Origin: a bacterium D16-56
GTDB lineage: Bacteria > Bacillota > Clostridia > Lachnospirales > Lachnospiraceae
DNA: 47,226 nucleotides
Direction of reading: 5' to 3'
NCBI GenBank assembly: GCA_003611875.1
Contig: RAYY01000036.1
Coordinates: 1-47,226 of the forward strand
The notes below the pieces were generated by a model that ran no database searches, was not told where the DNA came from, and saw only the letters and a list, made by a program, of their open reading frames with translations. Below, in pieces: positions 1 through 9,889 of the stretch (position 1 is its first letter; each line of letters begins with the position of its first letter). Position numbers and translations under genes: made by a program.

Positions 1-1
1 G

Positions 2-133
2 ATCCGGGTCAGCTCAAAAGAAGAATTATCGGAACGAATTTATCAGTATTTTGATGAGATTAATACTGCTCCTGTTGTCTATCACTGGACATATAAAATG
101 AACGAAATAGGAGACGAAGAAGTAAATATTTAA
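2..133 (+). pseudogene. IS630-type transposase, C-terminal end
   Basis: The reading frame is open from the window edge to TAA at 131-133. It gives a 43-residue tail with RIYQYFDEIN, VVYHWTYKMNEI and an acidic end, which matches the C-terminus of IS630/Tc1-like DDE transposases of Firmicutes. The catalytic part lies outside the window, so its integrity is unknown. The element ends a few bases beyond the stop and cuts off the recombinase gene that starts on the other side. This tail differs from the second IS630-type gene near 46 kb, so the two are probably different elements. Confidence 0.6.
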
Positions 134-1024
134 CTATTCGTTATTTAATATTCGATGTACTAGCTCAATGGCGATTCCATCCTGATAAAGATTTGTGGCT
201 CTGGTCCGGCGGAACATATGACAGTGAACCGAATCCGGAAGGCTAATCCCTGATTCACTGACCAGAGCTGCATATTTTTTTATAATCCGCTGGACATTTC
301 CAACGGACATCCTGTCTGTTACACCTTTTATGGTTGTGGAAAATAAGTATGCTTCTTTGGAAGAATTACTGTGATATACACGTATATATTCCCTAAGGTG
401 TTCGACTGCTTTAGCTGTTAATTGTATGGTTCTCTCTTTATTACCTTTGCCAGTTATGAAAATGTTGGGATATTTTGATTCCATTGCGATATCACATAAG
501 CGAATACTAAGTAGCTCACTGATTCTTATAGCTGTATCGTAAAGAAGAATCAAAATAGCACGGTCTCGTACACCGAATTTCGTATTCGGCGGTGCGGACA
601 GTATTGCAGCAAGTGCATCATCGGACAGAATAGGCTTTTCCTTTTTTATGGTTTTGCATGGTGAGATCTGACTGATTGCCAGGGCAACTGACTGGATTGA
701 TATGTCCATATCCGAGGCATAATTCAGATAGGCACGGATAGCCGCGACTTTTACATTTACAGTTGATGGCTGGCTGCCATTTGCAAGCAGATATTCTCTA
801 AAATTATAAATACATTCTTTGGTGCAATCGGAAAACTGAAAGGTGCTTATAGACTTACCTAATTCACCTACAAGGTAGTTTTTAAATATTGTAAGGGAAT
901 CTCTGTAGGATTCTGCTGTAGCCTGACTGCGTCCGGCCTGCTTTGCCAAATAAACATTTAGAAAGTTCCATGTCTGAGAAAAGAACAGCTGGTCAGTCGA
1001 TATCTTTGCTGATTTATTCTTCAT
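134..1024 (-). pseudogene. tyrosine recombinase, third gene of trio, 3' truncated
   Basis: This is a site-specific DNA integrase of the tyrosine recombinase family. An N-terminal SAM-like core-binding domain spans roughly residues 15-110. The catalytic domain shows the first Arg in TAIRISELL, the Lys in GKGNKERT and the HxxR box in HMFRRTR. The protein then stops after ELVHRILNNE. The second His/Trp box and the Tyr nucleophile, which should follow within about 35 residues, are absent because the IS630-type sequence at 2-133 interrupts the gene. The ATG at 1024 overlaps the stop of the preceding recombinase by 11 bases, so it was translated by coupling. Confidence 0.85.
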
Positions 1025-1982
1025 AGGGTATCACCTCCGGAATGACCTTTCCAGACACTGAATCTTTCTCTCGGATGGTATCAAATGCCTTTTCTACAAG
1101 ATGATAGTAATAATACGTTTCATCAGGACTTTTGTGTCCAAGGTATCTGCTTAAATATGGGAGCATAGTGTTTGTATCAATTCCCTGATGCATCCACTCA
1201 TTAAATCTCTCTACTACAAAAGCATGGCGTAAACAGTGGGGTGTCGGATGTTTATCAATCGTCTTGGCAACCGGAAGCATAGCCCAATGGCGGTTAAAAC
1301 TTGATTCTACTCCAGAGCACGAAACAGGCTTATGTGGATCTTTTCCCGGAAAAGCCCAGTCAATTCCGGGGAAAAGCGTTTCCTGACGTTCTTTATAGTT
1401 TTTAAGTACCGGAAGGCTATCCTGTGGAAGATATACAAGACGGTCCTTGTTACCTTTTGAGCCAAGGACAGTAAGTATTCCTTTATCCAGGTCTATGTGC
1501 TCCCATTTTAGCAATCGCCCTTCTGACAGACGCAGACCACAGCAAAAATATAGGAGAAAAAGAATTTTGCACTCTCTATCGAGTCTAAATTGCTCTGAAT
1601 TATGAGACGTGCGGATATCCATTTTCTGTAGCAGTTCCTTAACTTCCTCTTTTGATGGAATGTAAAGAACAGGACGGTAAGCCTTGCAGAAAAAATTAGG
1701 AATGTATGTTTCCTGACCAAGGGAAAGGATATATTCACTCAGCACCTTCACTATCGACATACGGCGATTATGATAGGCATCTCCTTCGCCTGGTCTGGCT
1801 TCAGACCATTTGGCTGCCATTTCATAGGTGACTGTTGTCAGTTCCGGATAATTCTGTACGCAAAAGGTATCAAAGCGTTTTAACAGCTTTTCTTCGGAAT
1901 TATAGGCATATCCATCAGCTCGTTTTTGCTGTATAAGTCCTTCGATATGATGTGCCAGACCTCTCTCAAAAATGTATGTCAT
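1014..1982 (-). CDS. tyrosine recombinase, middle gene of trio
   Basis: A complete 322-residue tyrosine recombinase. The catalytic set is visible: Arg in CCGLRLSEG, Lys in GSKGNKDRL, HxxR as HCLRH, His in YLGHKSPDE and a run of Tyr (YYYYH) that supplies the nucleophile. The N-terminal 100 residues look like a core-binding domain. Its ATG overlaps the stop of the upstream recombinase (ATGA), and its own end overlaps the next gene, so all three should be made from one transcript. It is the only member of the trio without a visible lesion. In such trios each protein is thought to be needed, so activity alone is doubtful. Confidence 0.88.
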   Translation of the reverse strand: MTYIFERGLAHHIEGLIQQKRADGYAYNSEEKLLKRFDTFCVQNYPELTTVTYEMAAKWSEARPGEGDAYHNRRMSIVKVLSEYILSLGQETYIPNFFCKAYRPVLYIPSKEEVKELLQKMDIRTSHNSEQFRLDRECKILFLLYFCCGLRLSEGRLLKWEHIDLDKGILTVLGSKGNKDRLVYLPQDSLPVLKNYKERQETLFPGIDWAFPGKDPHKPVSCSGVESSFNRHWAMLPVAKTIDKHPTPHCLRHAFVVERFNEWMHQGIDTNTMLPYLSRYLGHKSPDETYYYYHLVEKAFDTIREKDSVSGKVIPEVIPYEE

Positions 1983-3879
1983 GATAAAACACCTCCAAAT
2001 TCCAAAGGGCAGAGCCTCATTTTATCTTCGTCACGTTCAAGATATACCTCGGCAGTTTCCTGACGTGCATGCCCGAGAGCATTGGAAATATCATCAAGTT
2101 TGTTGTCTGCCCGAAGCATTCTTGTGGCAAATGTTTTTCGTGTCATATGAAAGCCCTGACCAGCAGATAATTCAAATCCATATTCAGCAGTATTCTTTTT
2201 AAAGCTCCACGGCACGCCGTTGTAACTTTAAGCGGAATATATGGCGCCTGATGGCGGATAAATATATATCCGCTGCCTGTGGCAGCTGCTTCCGGACGTC
2301 CATTCATGATGTATTTATATACAGAATTACCTGCATCTGTTGGGACTGGAAGCGTGATTGCTTTCCCTGTTTTCTGCTGGATGAAGGAAACAGTTTTGTT
2401 TTTCCAGTCAAAATCATTTACCTGAAGCTTTAGAATGTCTGCTCCCCTGATACCCATCCTGAGGCCGAGCATAACCATAGCTGTGTCCCTGAGTTCTATG
2501 GGAGTGGAAGCTTTCTCACGGTATTCATATATTTTTTCGACCATATCGTCGCTCAGAACATCAGCTATGCTGCGATGGGGAGCGCAGCTTGCGGATACTG
2601 CAAAAACAAGTGTTGGCGGAGCCAGATCCTGGTCAGCCATGTACCGCAGAAGCTGACGGAGCTTTGCCCCATATGCATTTTTACTTTCCGGGGTCGAGTG
2701 GACATCATGGTCATGAAACGCTTTCACTACATGAGGTGTTATGGACAATGGGTTGTCTATTCCATTATCTTCAAGATATTTGAAGAAACCGCATCCGGCA
2801 GCCCTGCACATGGTAAGTGTATTATTAGTCATTCCATCCCGCCTTCGGTTCTCTATAAAACCATCAAGGATGCTTTTGCTCCATGGCGGAAAATGATCGG
2901 ACGCACACTTTGGATCAGCAGTCATATTAGATTCCATTGTGCCCTGGAGATACTTTTCAAACATTTTGATCGTGTGTGAACGGTGGGCCGATACAGAATT
3001 GCTGGCTTTGGACTGATTCGGACAATCCGGAAGTATATCTATCCATAGGGCTACAGTTTCTGCCGAATGTTCCAGGCGGTTAAGTTCCAAAAACATGAAA
3101 TACCATGTGAAATCATTGCGGTAAACAGCTTTTGATGATTCCGTGTATTTCCAATCGTCCAAGGCGTCAAGATACTCTTCAGCTTTATGTTCAAGAGGTA
3201 CACTGGGATGGAATGCGGCGCCTGTTTTGGGGAGTTTCATACCGGGCAGTATTTCAGCGTTACCGCCAAAAAGAACCAGCTGATAACACTCCGGCACATC
3301 ACCCCGGAGGTGAAGGTATTTCATAAGCGCCGTCATGGCGCATACGGCGTTCTGGCATCTGTCGGGAGAGCCACAGGATTTGCAGTAAGTATTCCAGTAT
3401 TCGATAAGAGTATCTATGGTGACTGCTTCCGGCTCTGTAATTCCAAGGGAAGTCGCAAGCTTGAAAAACTCTTTTGTGGCAACGGAATACGTATGGTAAT
3501 AGCTGGGATTCTGGTTGGCCGCATAGTATTTCTCCAACTCATATGTCAGGCGGAAAAAGGATTCCGACATCCCGCTACGGCAGAAAAAACTGTCTTCTGA
3601 GCGGCAGAAAGGACTTTCGATATCTTCAAAGAGCAGGTAATGCTCAAGGCGGAACAGGGCGTTTCTATATTGGGAACATGTCTCATAGGAAATTTCCTGT
3701 TTCTTAATCTCAAGCCAGTCCAGCGCGGCATCCACTGAAAAAGGAATGCCCTTTTCCATCAGGTGTTTGAAGATCGTGGTGTAACAGGTTCTGTGCATGT
3801 CTATATTCTTACATGCACTGTCTGGCTGCTTCATCATATTGAGGACTGATGAAACAGCATCTAAATAGTTTATTTGCAT
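1979..3879 (-). pseudogene. large tyrosine recombinase, first gene of trio, frameshifted
   Basis: An integrase-type protein of about 630 residues. The start is placed at the ATG at 3879 because AAAGGAG lies about 10 bases upstream. Two long N-terminal helical regions precede a catalytic domain with the first Arg in GLRMGIRGADIL. After residue ~560 the frame shifts near 2200 (around TGCCGTGGAGC). The rest continues in another frame with GFHMTRKTFATR (HxxR), NALGHARQET (His) and AEVYLERDE (Tyr), ending at 1979. Joining the frames restores every catalytic residue, so one small indel appears to be the only lesion. Size and position resemble the large first gene of Tn554-like and RIT modules. Confidence 0.8.
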
Positions 3880-3975
3880 ATCAAATGCGCTCCTTTCCGG
3901 CTTCCCATTCGAGGGGAAAACCTGAGAACAGCGTATCTGATAATGCTCATCTTTTGTACAAGAAAGTGAGGATTT

Positions 3976-6900
3976 ATGGGAGATAATATAAAAAATCAAC
4001 ATTATAAAAACATGGGTATAACGCCTGAAATGGATACATTAACATTTGAAGCCGAGAGCATTGCCTACACCGTGTGCCAGCATTTCGGCATAGATACTTC
4101 GGATTATTCCTTTGGGTATATTGCCGGGGGGGGGTCAACAGGGCGTGACATGAGGGAACTGAAATCTTCCCTTGACACGATCCGCAGGACGGCATCAGAA
4201 CTGATCACGGGGATTGAGGGGCAGCTCCGGGAATTGCAGCGTGACCGGGAACTGATGCAGGAGCAGGAAAAAGAGAGCCTTTTGCTGATACAGAACAGCG
4301 ATCTGTCCGAGTACAGCCTTGTGAATGTCCGGGGTATGGATGCGGCGGAGCTTGTGGAAGCCCTGTCCGCCATGAATGACAATGACAGGCTGAGCGCTGC
4401 CGCATACCTGGAGAGCAGGGGCGCATGGACAACGGAGATCGCCAACCAGGATACAAAAGAGTTCGGGGAATACCATTTGGATGTCCGGTATAATACCGAC
4501 ACAAACGAAGTCATTGACATAAAGGCGGAAATGGAGCTGAACGAGAGGGCAAAAGAGCCTATCGGTGCGGACGATGTGATTTTGAAAATTACACATTCGC
4601 ACGGTTTTGAGGTGGAGCGCATTACCAATAAGACACCGGAGGGAGTGCAGGAGATCATGGCTGCGCTTACAAAGCTGGAAGATAAGAACACACAAAATAT
4701 CCGTGACTGCCTGAAAAGCTGTGGGGCTGACTATATCCCTGTCATTGTGGATGGCGGCAGAAATTCCGGTATGCCGCAGCTTAATGACTTTGAGATTGAC
4801 CTGGTTAAAAAAGAGATAACCATGATGCGCCACCTTTCCCCGGCAAAGCAGGCGGAGGGCATCATCAACCGGTTAGAGTTTGCCAAGACCGCTTTTTCCG
4901 ATGATGAACGCAACCTTATCGTGAATTATGCCTTTAAGCTGAATGACATGGAAAAGACAAGGGAGCTTGCGGAGCATATCTATTATGAGGAGGCGGAAGG
5001 CAGCCAGGGAGCCGCCCTTGCGGTCATTGACGCACAGGCAGAGATTGACGCACTTCCTGACCCGATGATTGGTTTATGGGAGATGGAAGAATACGGCTAT
5101 TTGACGGAGGGAATGCTGCCGCTTACAAAGGAAACAGCATTAGAATTGTTTGACCGTGACCTGCCCGTGTACCAGATCCACAAGGACGGTTCGGAAACCT
5201 TGATACAGGGCAGGGAGCAGGTTACAGAGTATGAGGGGATCTTCGGTATTGAAAAAGCGGATTGGGAGAATGAAAAAAGCCTGCGGGCGTTGCAGGAGGA
5301 ACTTGCGGAAGGCAGGGCAAATAAGGAAGCACAGCTTTTATATGGGGATTCTGATAAGTACGGCATTTATCAGCTAAAAGATATTCCCGAAATGCGGCAA
5401 TTCCAGTTTGCCGGTACGGAATCTTTAAAACGCAGGGAATTATAAAAGACAATCTCGATGCCATTAAGCCGGAGAATTACAACCTGGTTTATGTTGGCGA
5501 ACTTTCCGAGCTGCAAGGGCGGACGCAGAGCGTAACACTGGAAGCGGTCTATGAGAAATTCAATATAAACCACCCGGCAGATTATAAGGGGCATTCCCTT
5601 TCTGTCAGCGATATTGTAGTGTTGTAGTGCTGCATGAGGACGGGAAGAACAGCGCACATTTTGTAGATTCATTCGGCTTTACCGGGATTCCTGACTTCAT
5701 GCGGGAACTGGAAGGCGTGGAAGAACGGGAAAAGGGAGAAACAGAGCTGGAAGCGCCACAGGAGGAAGCACCACAGGAGGAAGCGCAGGACACTTCTGGA
5801 CATGATGTCCAGAAGTCGGAGCCGGCATTTGAGGATTTGGAGGATGAGGACGAGATCATTGACCTTGGAGATGAAAAAGACCAGGTGCTTGCGCAGATGA
5901 AGAAATCCTTAAAAGGGGAACAGGAAACAGAGCTTGCTTTCCAGGTAGCAGACCGCTTCATCAGTATTCAGGAGGTTGACGGGGGCTATGATTATTCCAT
6001 TATGGGCGCTGACTATAAGGAGATAGACGGGGGCGTATATGACAATCCCGATGTCAGTATCAGAGAAGCGCTTGACGATATTCTGACGGATTTGAAAGAA
6101 AATCCTTTTGACAACGGCACAAGGGGAAATATCCGTGATAATGATGAGCTGATACCGATTGATCATGATGGATTGATGGAAAAGGTGGAAGCGGCAAACG
6201 CAATCGAACCGCAGGCACAGGGAACCGTGGTGGAAAATTTCAAGGCAAAGACCAATGAGCTGTTCCATGAGATCAGTGAAATGAACCCGGCAGAGATTGA
6301 GGAAACCGTAAAATGCCATGTGCAGGCGAAGTTAGACGAATCCGGCATTGATGCGGAGATTGTGGACGTGGCAGTAGTGGGGAGCCGCTGCCGGGGATTG
6401 GAGCAGGACGGCTCTGACCTTGACGTGGCAGTGGAGCTTTCCACAAGTGAGCGTGAAGATGTATTGTTTGATACATTTAACGGGGATGCGCTCCATATCG
6501 GCGGCGTGAAAGTGGATATAAACCCGATCACCGCACAACGGACGGGAACGCTTGAAACTTATCTCCCGCAGGTGGAGGACTATCTGGAGGGAGTGCGTGA
6601 GGCCAGAGAAAAAGAGCCGGTGTCCTTATCCCAGGAGCAGGCGGAAACAGAAGTGACGCTGACGGTTGCGGAATGTGGGGAGTTCCATAACCTGGGCGAG
6701 TTTTATGAGAATATCCCTGCCGTGGAGGAAGCAGTGGCTATCTGGAAACAGATACCGCCGGAGCGCATGAACGGAATCCCCGCAATCGGCATCCATATCC
6801 ATACGCCGGGAACGGAGGCATTTGAAGATGTGGGGATGGATATTTTGTCCGGGAACAGGATTGACCTTGACATTTTAGAGTACATTCCTGACATAAAGGG

Positions 6901-7588
6901 GAATCCGCAGGCGATGGAAATGATTACGGAGCTTGTGGCCAAGCTGCCGGAAATGGAGATAGACGGCAATATGAGTGAGGAAATGGAGGCAAAGGTGTGG
7001 GAGAAGCGTATGCCTGACCTGACGCCTGCAGAACAGCTTGCGGTGGAGATTGACCGTTTTATCTACGGTTATGACACAGCCCTTTACCGTGACAATAACC
7101 AGAGCATGACGGAGAACGTATCAGAGATTGCGGAAGCCTTGAAGCAGAGAGATACCCGTGACATGGCATTGTGGTTTGCCGACAAAGCTGCGGACGGAAC
7201 AGAGCCGGAGGAGCGAAAACGGGCTATGGAGTTTCTTGGAAAGCTGGCGGAGTACAAGCCCCTTGCCAAGATCGAGGAAATGGAAGAACAGAATTATTGC
7301 CTGAACCCTGATGAGGAAGATTATGACCCGTTTCTTGAGGGGGAAGAAGGCTTTTTCATGGAAGATTTGGAGGACAGACTGGAAATTCAGCCCCCAAAAG
7401 AGCCAGAGGGCAGTCCGTCATGGCGGGTGCAGGTGGAATACACGAATCATACAGAGCAGGATATGTTTAGTTATAATGATGACCTGTCAGACCGCCCGGA
7501 AGAATTGTATCTCTCACTGTTAGAATATTTTGAGCCAGAGGAGGAAGAATGGTTTGGAGTTTTGCGTGATAATATACAGAAAAATTGA
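3976..7588 (+). pseudogene. YodL-domain / nucleotidyltransferase polyprotein, 5' truncated and frameshifted
   Basis: Remnant of a large multidomain protein of Clostridial conjugative elements. The 5' part (from about 4030, ESIAYTVCQHFG) matches the tail of an ArdC-like antirestriction/peptidase module whose start is missing, lost at the junction with the recombinase trio. Then come coiled-coil and helical repeats and a YodL domain (IYQLKDIPEM near 5370 through KNSAHFVDSFGF near 5660). Next is an acidic linker, a pol-beta-type nucleotidyltransferase fold with GSRCRG, SDLD and VDINP (around 6380-6530), and an LPD-like domain near 6660-6960. Two lesions break it: a probable 1-base deletion near 5435 and an 8-base tandem duplication at 5614-5629. 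The stretch after 5630 remains open for 653 codons. Confidence 0.75.
5614..5629. repeat. 8-base tandem duplication that breaks the YodL frame
   Basis: TTGTAGTG occurs twice in direct succession. With one copy removed, the YodL sequence reads through as DIVVLHEDGKNS, the expected continuation, so the duplication is a recent slippage event that caused the frameshift. Confidence 0.8.
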
Positions 7589-7672
7589 AAAATATTTGCG
7601 GGAGGGCAAGGGCTGTTCAATGGCTCTTTTTTGCTTTCTGCCCCTGAAAAATAGTCGTTTCGTGCCATTGGG

Positions 7673-7701
7673 TGAAAAACAGAAAATTTTTATGGTATAA
7701 T
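7673..7701 (+). promoter_or_regulatory. promoter of the HxlR regulator gene
   Basis: A perfect TATAAT with an upstream TG-containing extension lies at 7696-7701, and a weak -35 (TGAAAA) lies 17 bases upstream. It sits about 75 bases before the HxlR start and follows the end of the decayed polyprotein. Confidence 0.5.
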
Positions 7702-7777
7702 TCAGTGGATGCTTTTACTTTAGCGAGAACGGCTTTTTGCTGAAGTAATAGGAAACAGCGGAAAGGGGCATCAGCTT

Positions 7778-8143
7778 ATGAAAATGAGAACGGAATACAC
7801 CTGCCCTTTGGAATTGGTGCATGACATGATCAAAGGGAAATGGAAACCGATCATCTTATGGCGGCTGCGTTTAGGGGCGACATCCCTGGCGAAGCTGGAA
7901 CGTGACATAGACGGCATAACACAAAAAATGTTGCTGGAGCAGTTAAAAGAACTGATGGATTACGGATTTGTGGAAAAGAAATCCTATGAGGGATACCCGC
8001 TCCGGGTGGAATATTCCTTGACGGATGATATGGGAATGAAAATACTGGAAGCATTGAGAATCATGCAGCATATCGGGATTGACTACCTGAAAGCAAACGG
8101 CATGGAACATATCTTGGAGGAAAAGGGAGTTATCCCGGATTAG
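7778..8143 (+). CDS. HxlR-family winged-helix regulator
   Basis: A 121-residue DNA-binding repressor or redox sensor of the HxlR/DUF24 family. The typical opening is seen: a Cys at residue 9 in TCPLELV followed by IKGKWKPIILW, then a recognition helix around GITQKMLLEQLKEL and the wing VEKKSYEGYPLRVEYSLTD. The N-terminal Cys is the residue that HypR/YodB-type members use to sense quinones or electrophiles; whether it does so here is inference. It starts at ATG 7778 after AAAGGGG. The inverted repeat between its stop and the next gene is a likely target, so it probably controls the PEBP-FUSC gene pair downstream. Confidence 0.88.
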   Translation: MKMRTEYTCPLELVHDMIKGKWKPIILWRLRLGATSLAKLERDIDGITQKMLLEQLKELMDYGFVEKKSYEGYPLRVEYSLTDDMGMKILEALRIMQHIGIDYLKANGMEHILEEKGVIPD

Positions 8144-8193
8144 TACCCACAAAAAAGTGGGTAATTTACTGTCTGGCAAACGCCGCTTATAAT
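8144..8193 (+). promoter_or_regulatory. HxlR operator and promoter of the PEBP-FUSC operon
   Basis: TACCCAC (8144-8150) and GTGGGTA (8157-8163) form a perfect 7-base inverted repeat with a 6-base A spacer. It lies directly upstream of a promoter with TTTACT (8165-8170), a 17-base spacer and TATAAT (8188-8193). Position and symmetry fit a dimeric HxlR-family operator. Confidence 0.65.
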
Positions 8194-8226
8194 ATCATCA
8201 TAAAATCGAAGTGGAGGATATCAAAG

Positions 8227-8730
8227 ATGAATGTTACAAGCAGCGGTATTATAAACGGCGTAATCCAGCCCCAATATGGCGGGCACGGGACGCAGTTCAA
8301 TGAAAACGGCATCCCTACTTATTCTTTATCCTTTAAGGTGGAAGATGCGCCGCAGGGAACGGTGTCGATTGCCATTGTTTTGGAGGATAAGGACGCATAC
8401 CCGGTGACCGGGGGATTCACATGGATACACTGGCTGGCAGCAAACATAACCCGTTTTGAGGTTAAGGAGAATGAGAGCCAGACGGCGGATGACTTTGTGC
8501 AGGGGAGGAATAGCTGGACGAGCATACAGGGTGGAGAGCAGTACACGGAGCTTTCCTGTTATTACGGTGGGATGACGCCGCCCGATAAGCCGCACATATA
8601 TGAACTTCATGTGTATGCTTTGGATAAAATGATGGACTTGGAGAAGGGCTTCCTGCTGAATGAGCTTTACCGTGAAATGGACGGGCATATCTTAGACCAG
8701 TTTACCCTGAAAGGGATATATGAAAATTAG
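8227..8730 (+). CDS. YbhB/YbcL-family PEBP protein
   Basis: A 167-residue phosphatidylethanolamine-binding-protein fold, annotated in bacteria as Raf kinase inhibitor-like. Family marks are the DAPQGTVSIAIVLED strand with the conserved Asp, the GGFTWIHWLAANI segment containing the ligand-site His, and the YYGGMTPPDKPHIYELHVYALD block. No signal peptide is visible, so it is probably cytoplasmic. GTGGAGGA precedes the ATG. The gene overlaps the next by 11 bases, so the two are probably co-expressed under the HxlR operator. The bacterial role of the family is poorly defined. Confidence 0.9.
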   Translation: MNVTSSGIINGVIQPQYGGHGTQFNENGIPTYSLSFKVEDAPQGTVSIAIVLEDKDAYPVTGGFTWIHWLAANITRFEVKENESQTADDFVQGRNSWTSIQGGEQYTELSCYYGGMTPPDKPHIYELHVYALDKMMDLEKGFLLNELYREMDGHILDQFTLKGIYEN

Positions 8731-9259
8731 CTGTCTGAAAGTCGGCGGGCGCACAATAAAAACAGTTGTGGCAGTATTCCTGTGCTTGATGACAGGCATA
8801 ATAAGGAAATCAGACACGGCATTCTATGCCGCCATTGCTGCTGTGCTGTGCGTCCAGCGTACCTCTAATGACAGTTTCCGTGAAGCATTCAACAGGGAGG
8901 CGGCTACAGTTATCGGCGGGATATGGGGTATGCTCGTCCTGCTGTTTGAGAGGAATGTCTGGTGTATCCCATATGAAGCAATACAATACCTGTTTTTATC
9001 AGTGCTTCTTATTCCAATCATCAATTTTTCTGTTTTGATAAAACGGGAAAAAGGGACGTTTCTCATGTGCGTTGTTTTTCTGTGCATTACTGTGACGCAT
9101 GGAAATGATGAAAGCCCTTTGTCTTTTGGCATTGCACGGATTTTGGATACTACGATTGGCATTGTGATTGCTTTGATAACAAACCAGTTTCCAATCCATC
9201 ATATATTGACTAAAGGAGAGCGGGTACTGCGCGGCTTTCGCCATAATGGAACATTTTGA
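8720..9259 (+). CDS. FUSC/aromatic acid exporter-like membrane protein
   Basis: A 179-residue membrane protein with about five hydrophobic segments. The segment TAFYAAIAAVLCVQ followed by FREAFNREAATVIGGIWGML matches the N-terminal membrane domain of FUSC/ArAE exporters (DUF939-like). The short length corresponds to the membrane half only. The C-terminal cytoplasmic domain seen in longer members is missing, so it is either a small member or a shortened gene. It starts at 8720 inside the end of the PEBP gene. A link to export of a toxic aromatic or quinone compound would fit the HxlR regulator, but that is inference. Confidence 0.65.
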   Translation: MKISCLKVGGRTIKTVVAVFLCLMTGIIRKSDTAFYAAIAAVLCVQRTSNDSFREAFNREAATVIGGIWGMLVLLFERNVWCIPYEAIQYLFLSVLLIPIINFSVLIKREKGTFLMCVVFLCITVTHGNDESPLSFGIARILDTTIGIVIALITNQFPIHHILTKGERVLRGFRHNGTF

Positions 9260-9377
9260 TAATCCGTCAATAGATTGTGTGGCTTATCGGCAAAGCACGG
9301 AAAATCTGAAATCCTATATGCAACGCCAATGGAGCCTTGTGGGTGGAATGGCTGGCACGTTTAGGGAGATGGCATGA
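9246..9377 (+). pseudogene. fragment of an unidentified conserved gene, copy 1
   Basis: A 43-codon remnant ending in YRQSTENLKSYMQRQWSLVG-GMAGT and a TGA stop. The segment 9289-9372 is about 90% identical (8 differences in 84) to 26266-26349, and many differences are at third codon positions, so both derive from a gene that was under protein-level selection. I do not recognise the parent family. Here it follows the FUSC gene and faces the MerR gene. Confidence 0.5.
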
Positions 9378-9425
9378 AGGGATAAAGCCAGAAAAGAACG
9401 GTTATCTTTTTCGGCAGTGTAATAC

Positions 9426-9806
9426 TCATGAAGGTACATTTTTTTGCACACGCTCTATTTCTTTCTTGTAAAATTCTATCTTCTCATCCAATTTAATCTT
9501 ATGCTCCTGTAACTGTGCAATCTGCTCATTAAGCGCCTGTTGGTGCTGCGCCAGCATTTCCATCCTTTCAGAAAGGGTGGGATTACCTGCTGCCCGGAGT
9601 TTGGCATAGTGCTTGATTTCCTTGATAGGCATCCCCGTGTCTTTCAGGCGTTTGATAAATTCAATCCATGTGAAGTCTTTATCAGAATAACAGCGGCGGT
9701 TGCTGGAATTGCGTTCCGGGGCAATCAGCCCTTCGTGTTCATAATAGCGCAGGGTATGGATGCCCAGCCCCGTCAGTTTTGAAAAATCTCCGATGGAGTA
9801 TTCCAT
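9426..9806 (-). CDS. MerR-family transcription regulator
   Basis: A 126-residue MerR regulator of the AdhR-like type. The N-terminal winged helix shows YSIGDFSKLTGLGIHTLRYY, EHEGLIAPERN and RRCYSDKDF. A long dimerisation coiled coil covers residues 75-120. No metal-binding Cys cluster is present at the C-terminus, which argues for a small-molecule or electrophile signal rather than a metal. GAGGTGA precedes the ATG at 9806. The gene is divergent from the SDR gene, and a classical 19-base-spacer promoter with a central palindrome lies between them, so it almost certainly controls that gene. Confidence 0.92.
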   Translation of the reverse strand: MEYSIGDFSKLTGLGIHTLRYYEHEGLIAPERNSSNRRCYSDKDFTWIEFIKRLKDTGMPIKEIKHYAKLRAAGNPTLSERMEMLAQHQQALNEQIAQLQEHKIKLDEKIEFYKKEIERVQKNVPS

Positions 9807-9826
9807 AAAAAATCACCTCAATCCTC

Positions 9827-9857
9827 TTGACATAGAGTTTACTCTACATTGTATGGT
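9827..9857 (+). promoter_or_regulatory. MerR-type promoter with operator in a 19-base spacer
   Basis: TTGACA (9827-9832) and TATGGT (9852-9857) are separated by 19 bases, the over-long spacing typical of MerR-activated promoters. The spacer contains TAGAGT-TT-ACTCTA (9833-9846), a perfect inverted repeat. It drives the SDR gene and lies next to the divergent MerR gene. Confidence 0.85.
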
Positions 9858-9889
9858 TGGATTATACCAAATCGAATGAGGATTATCAA

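Larger units (their letters stand above)
134..3879 (-). mobile_element. RIT-like element: three coupled tyrosine recombinases
   Basis: Three tyrosine recombinase genes lie head to tail on the minus strand. They overlap by ATGA at 1979-1982 and by 11 bases at 1014-1024, the coupled three-gene layout described for recombinase-in-trio (RIT) elements and related Tn554-like modules. The first gene has a frameshift near 2200, and the third lacks the end of its catalytic domain because IS630-type DNA starts at 133. Terminal inverted repeats could not be recognised. The trio is therefore very likely inactive as a set, although the middle gene is intact. Confidence 0.75.
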
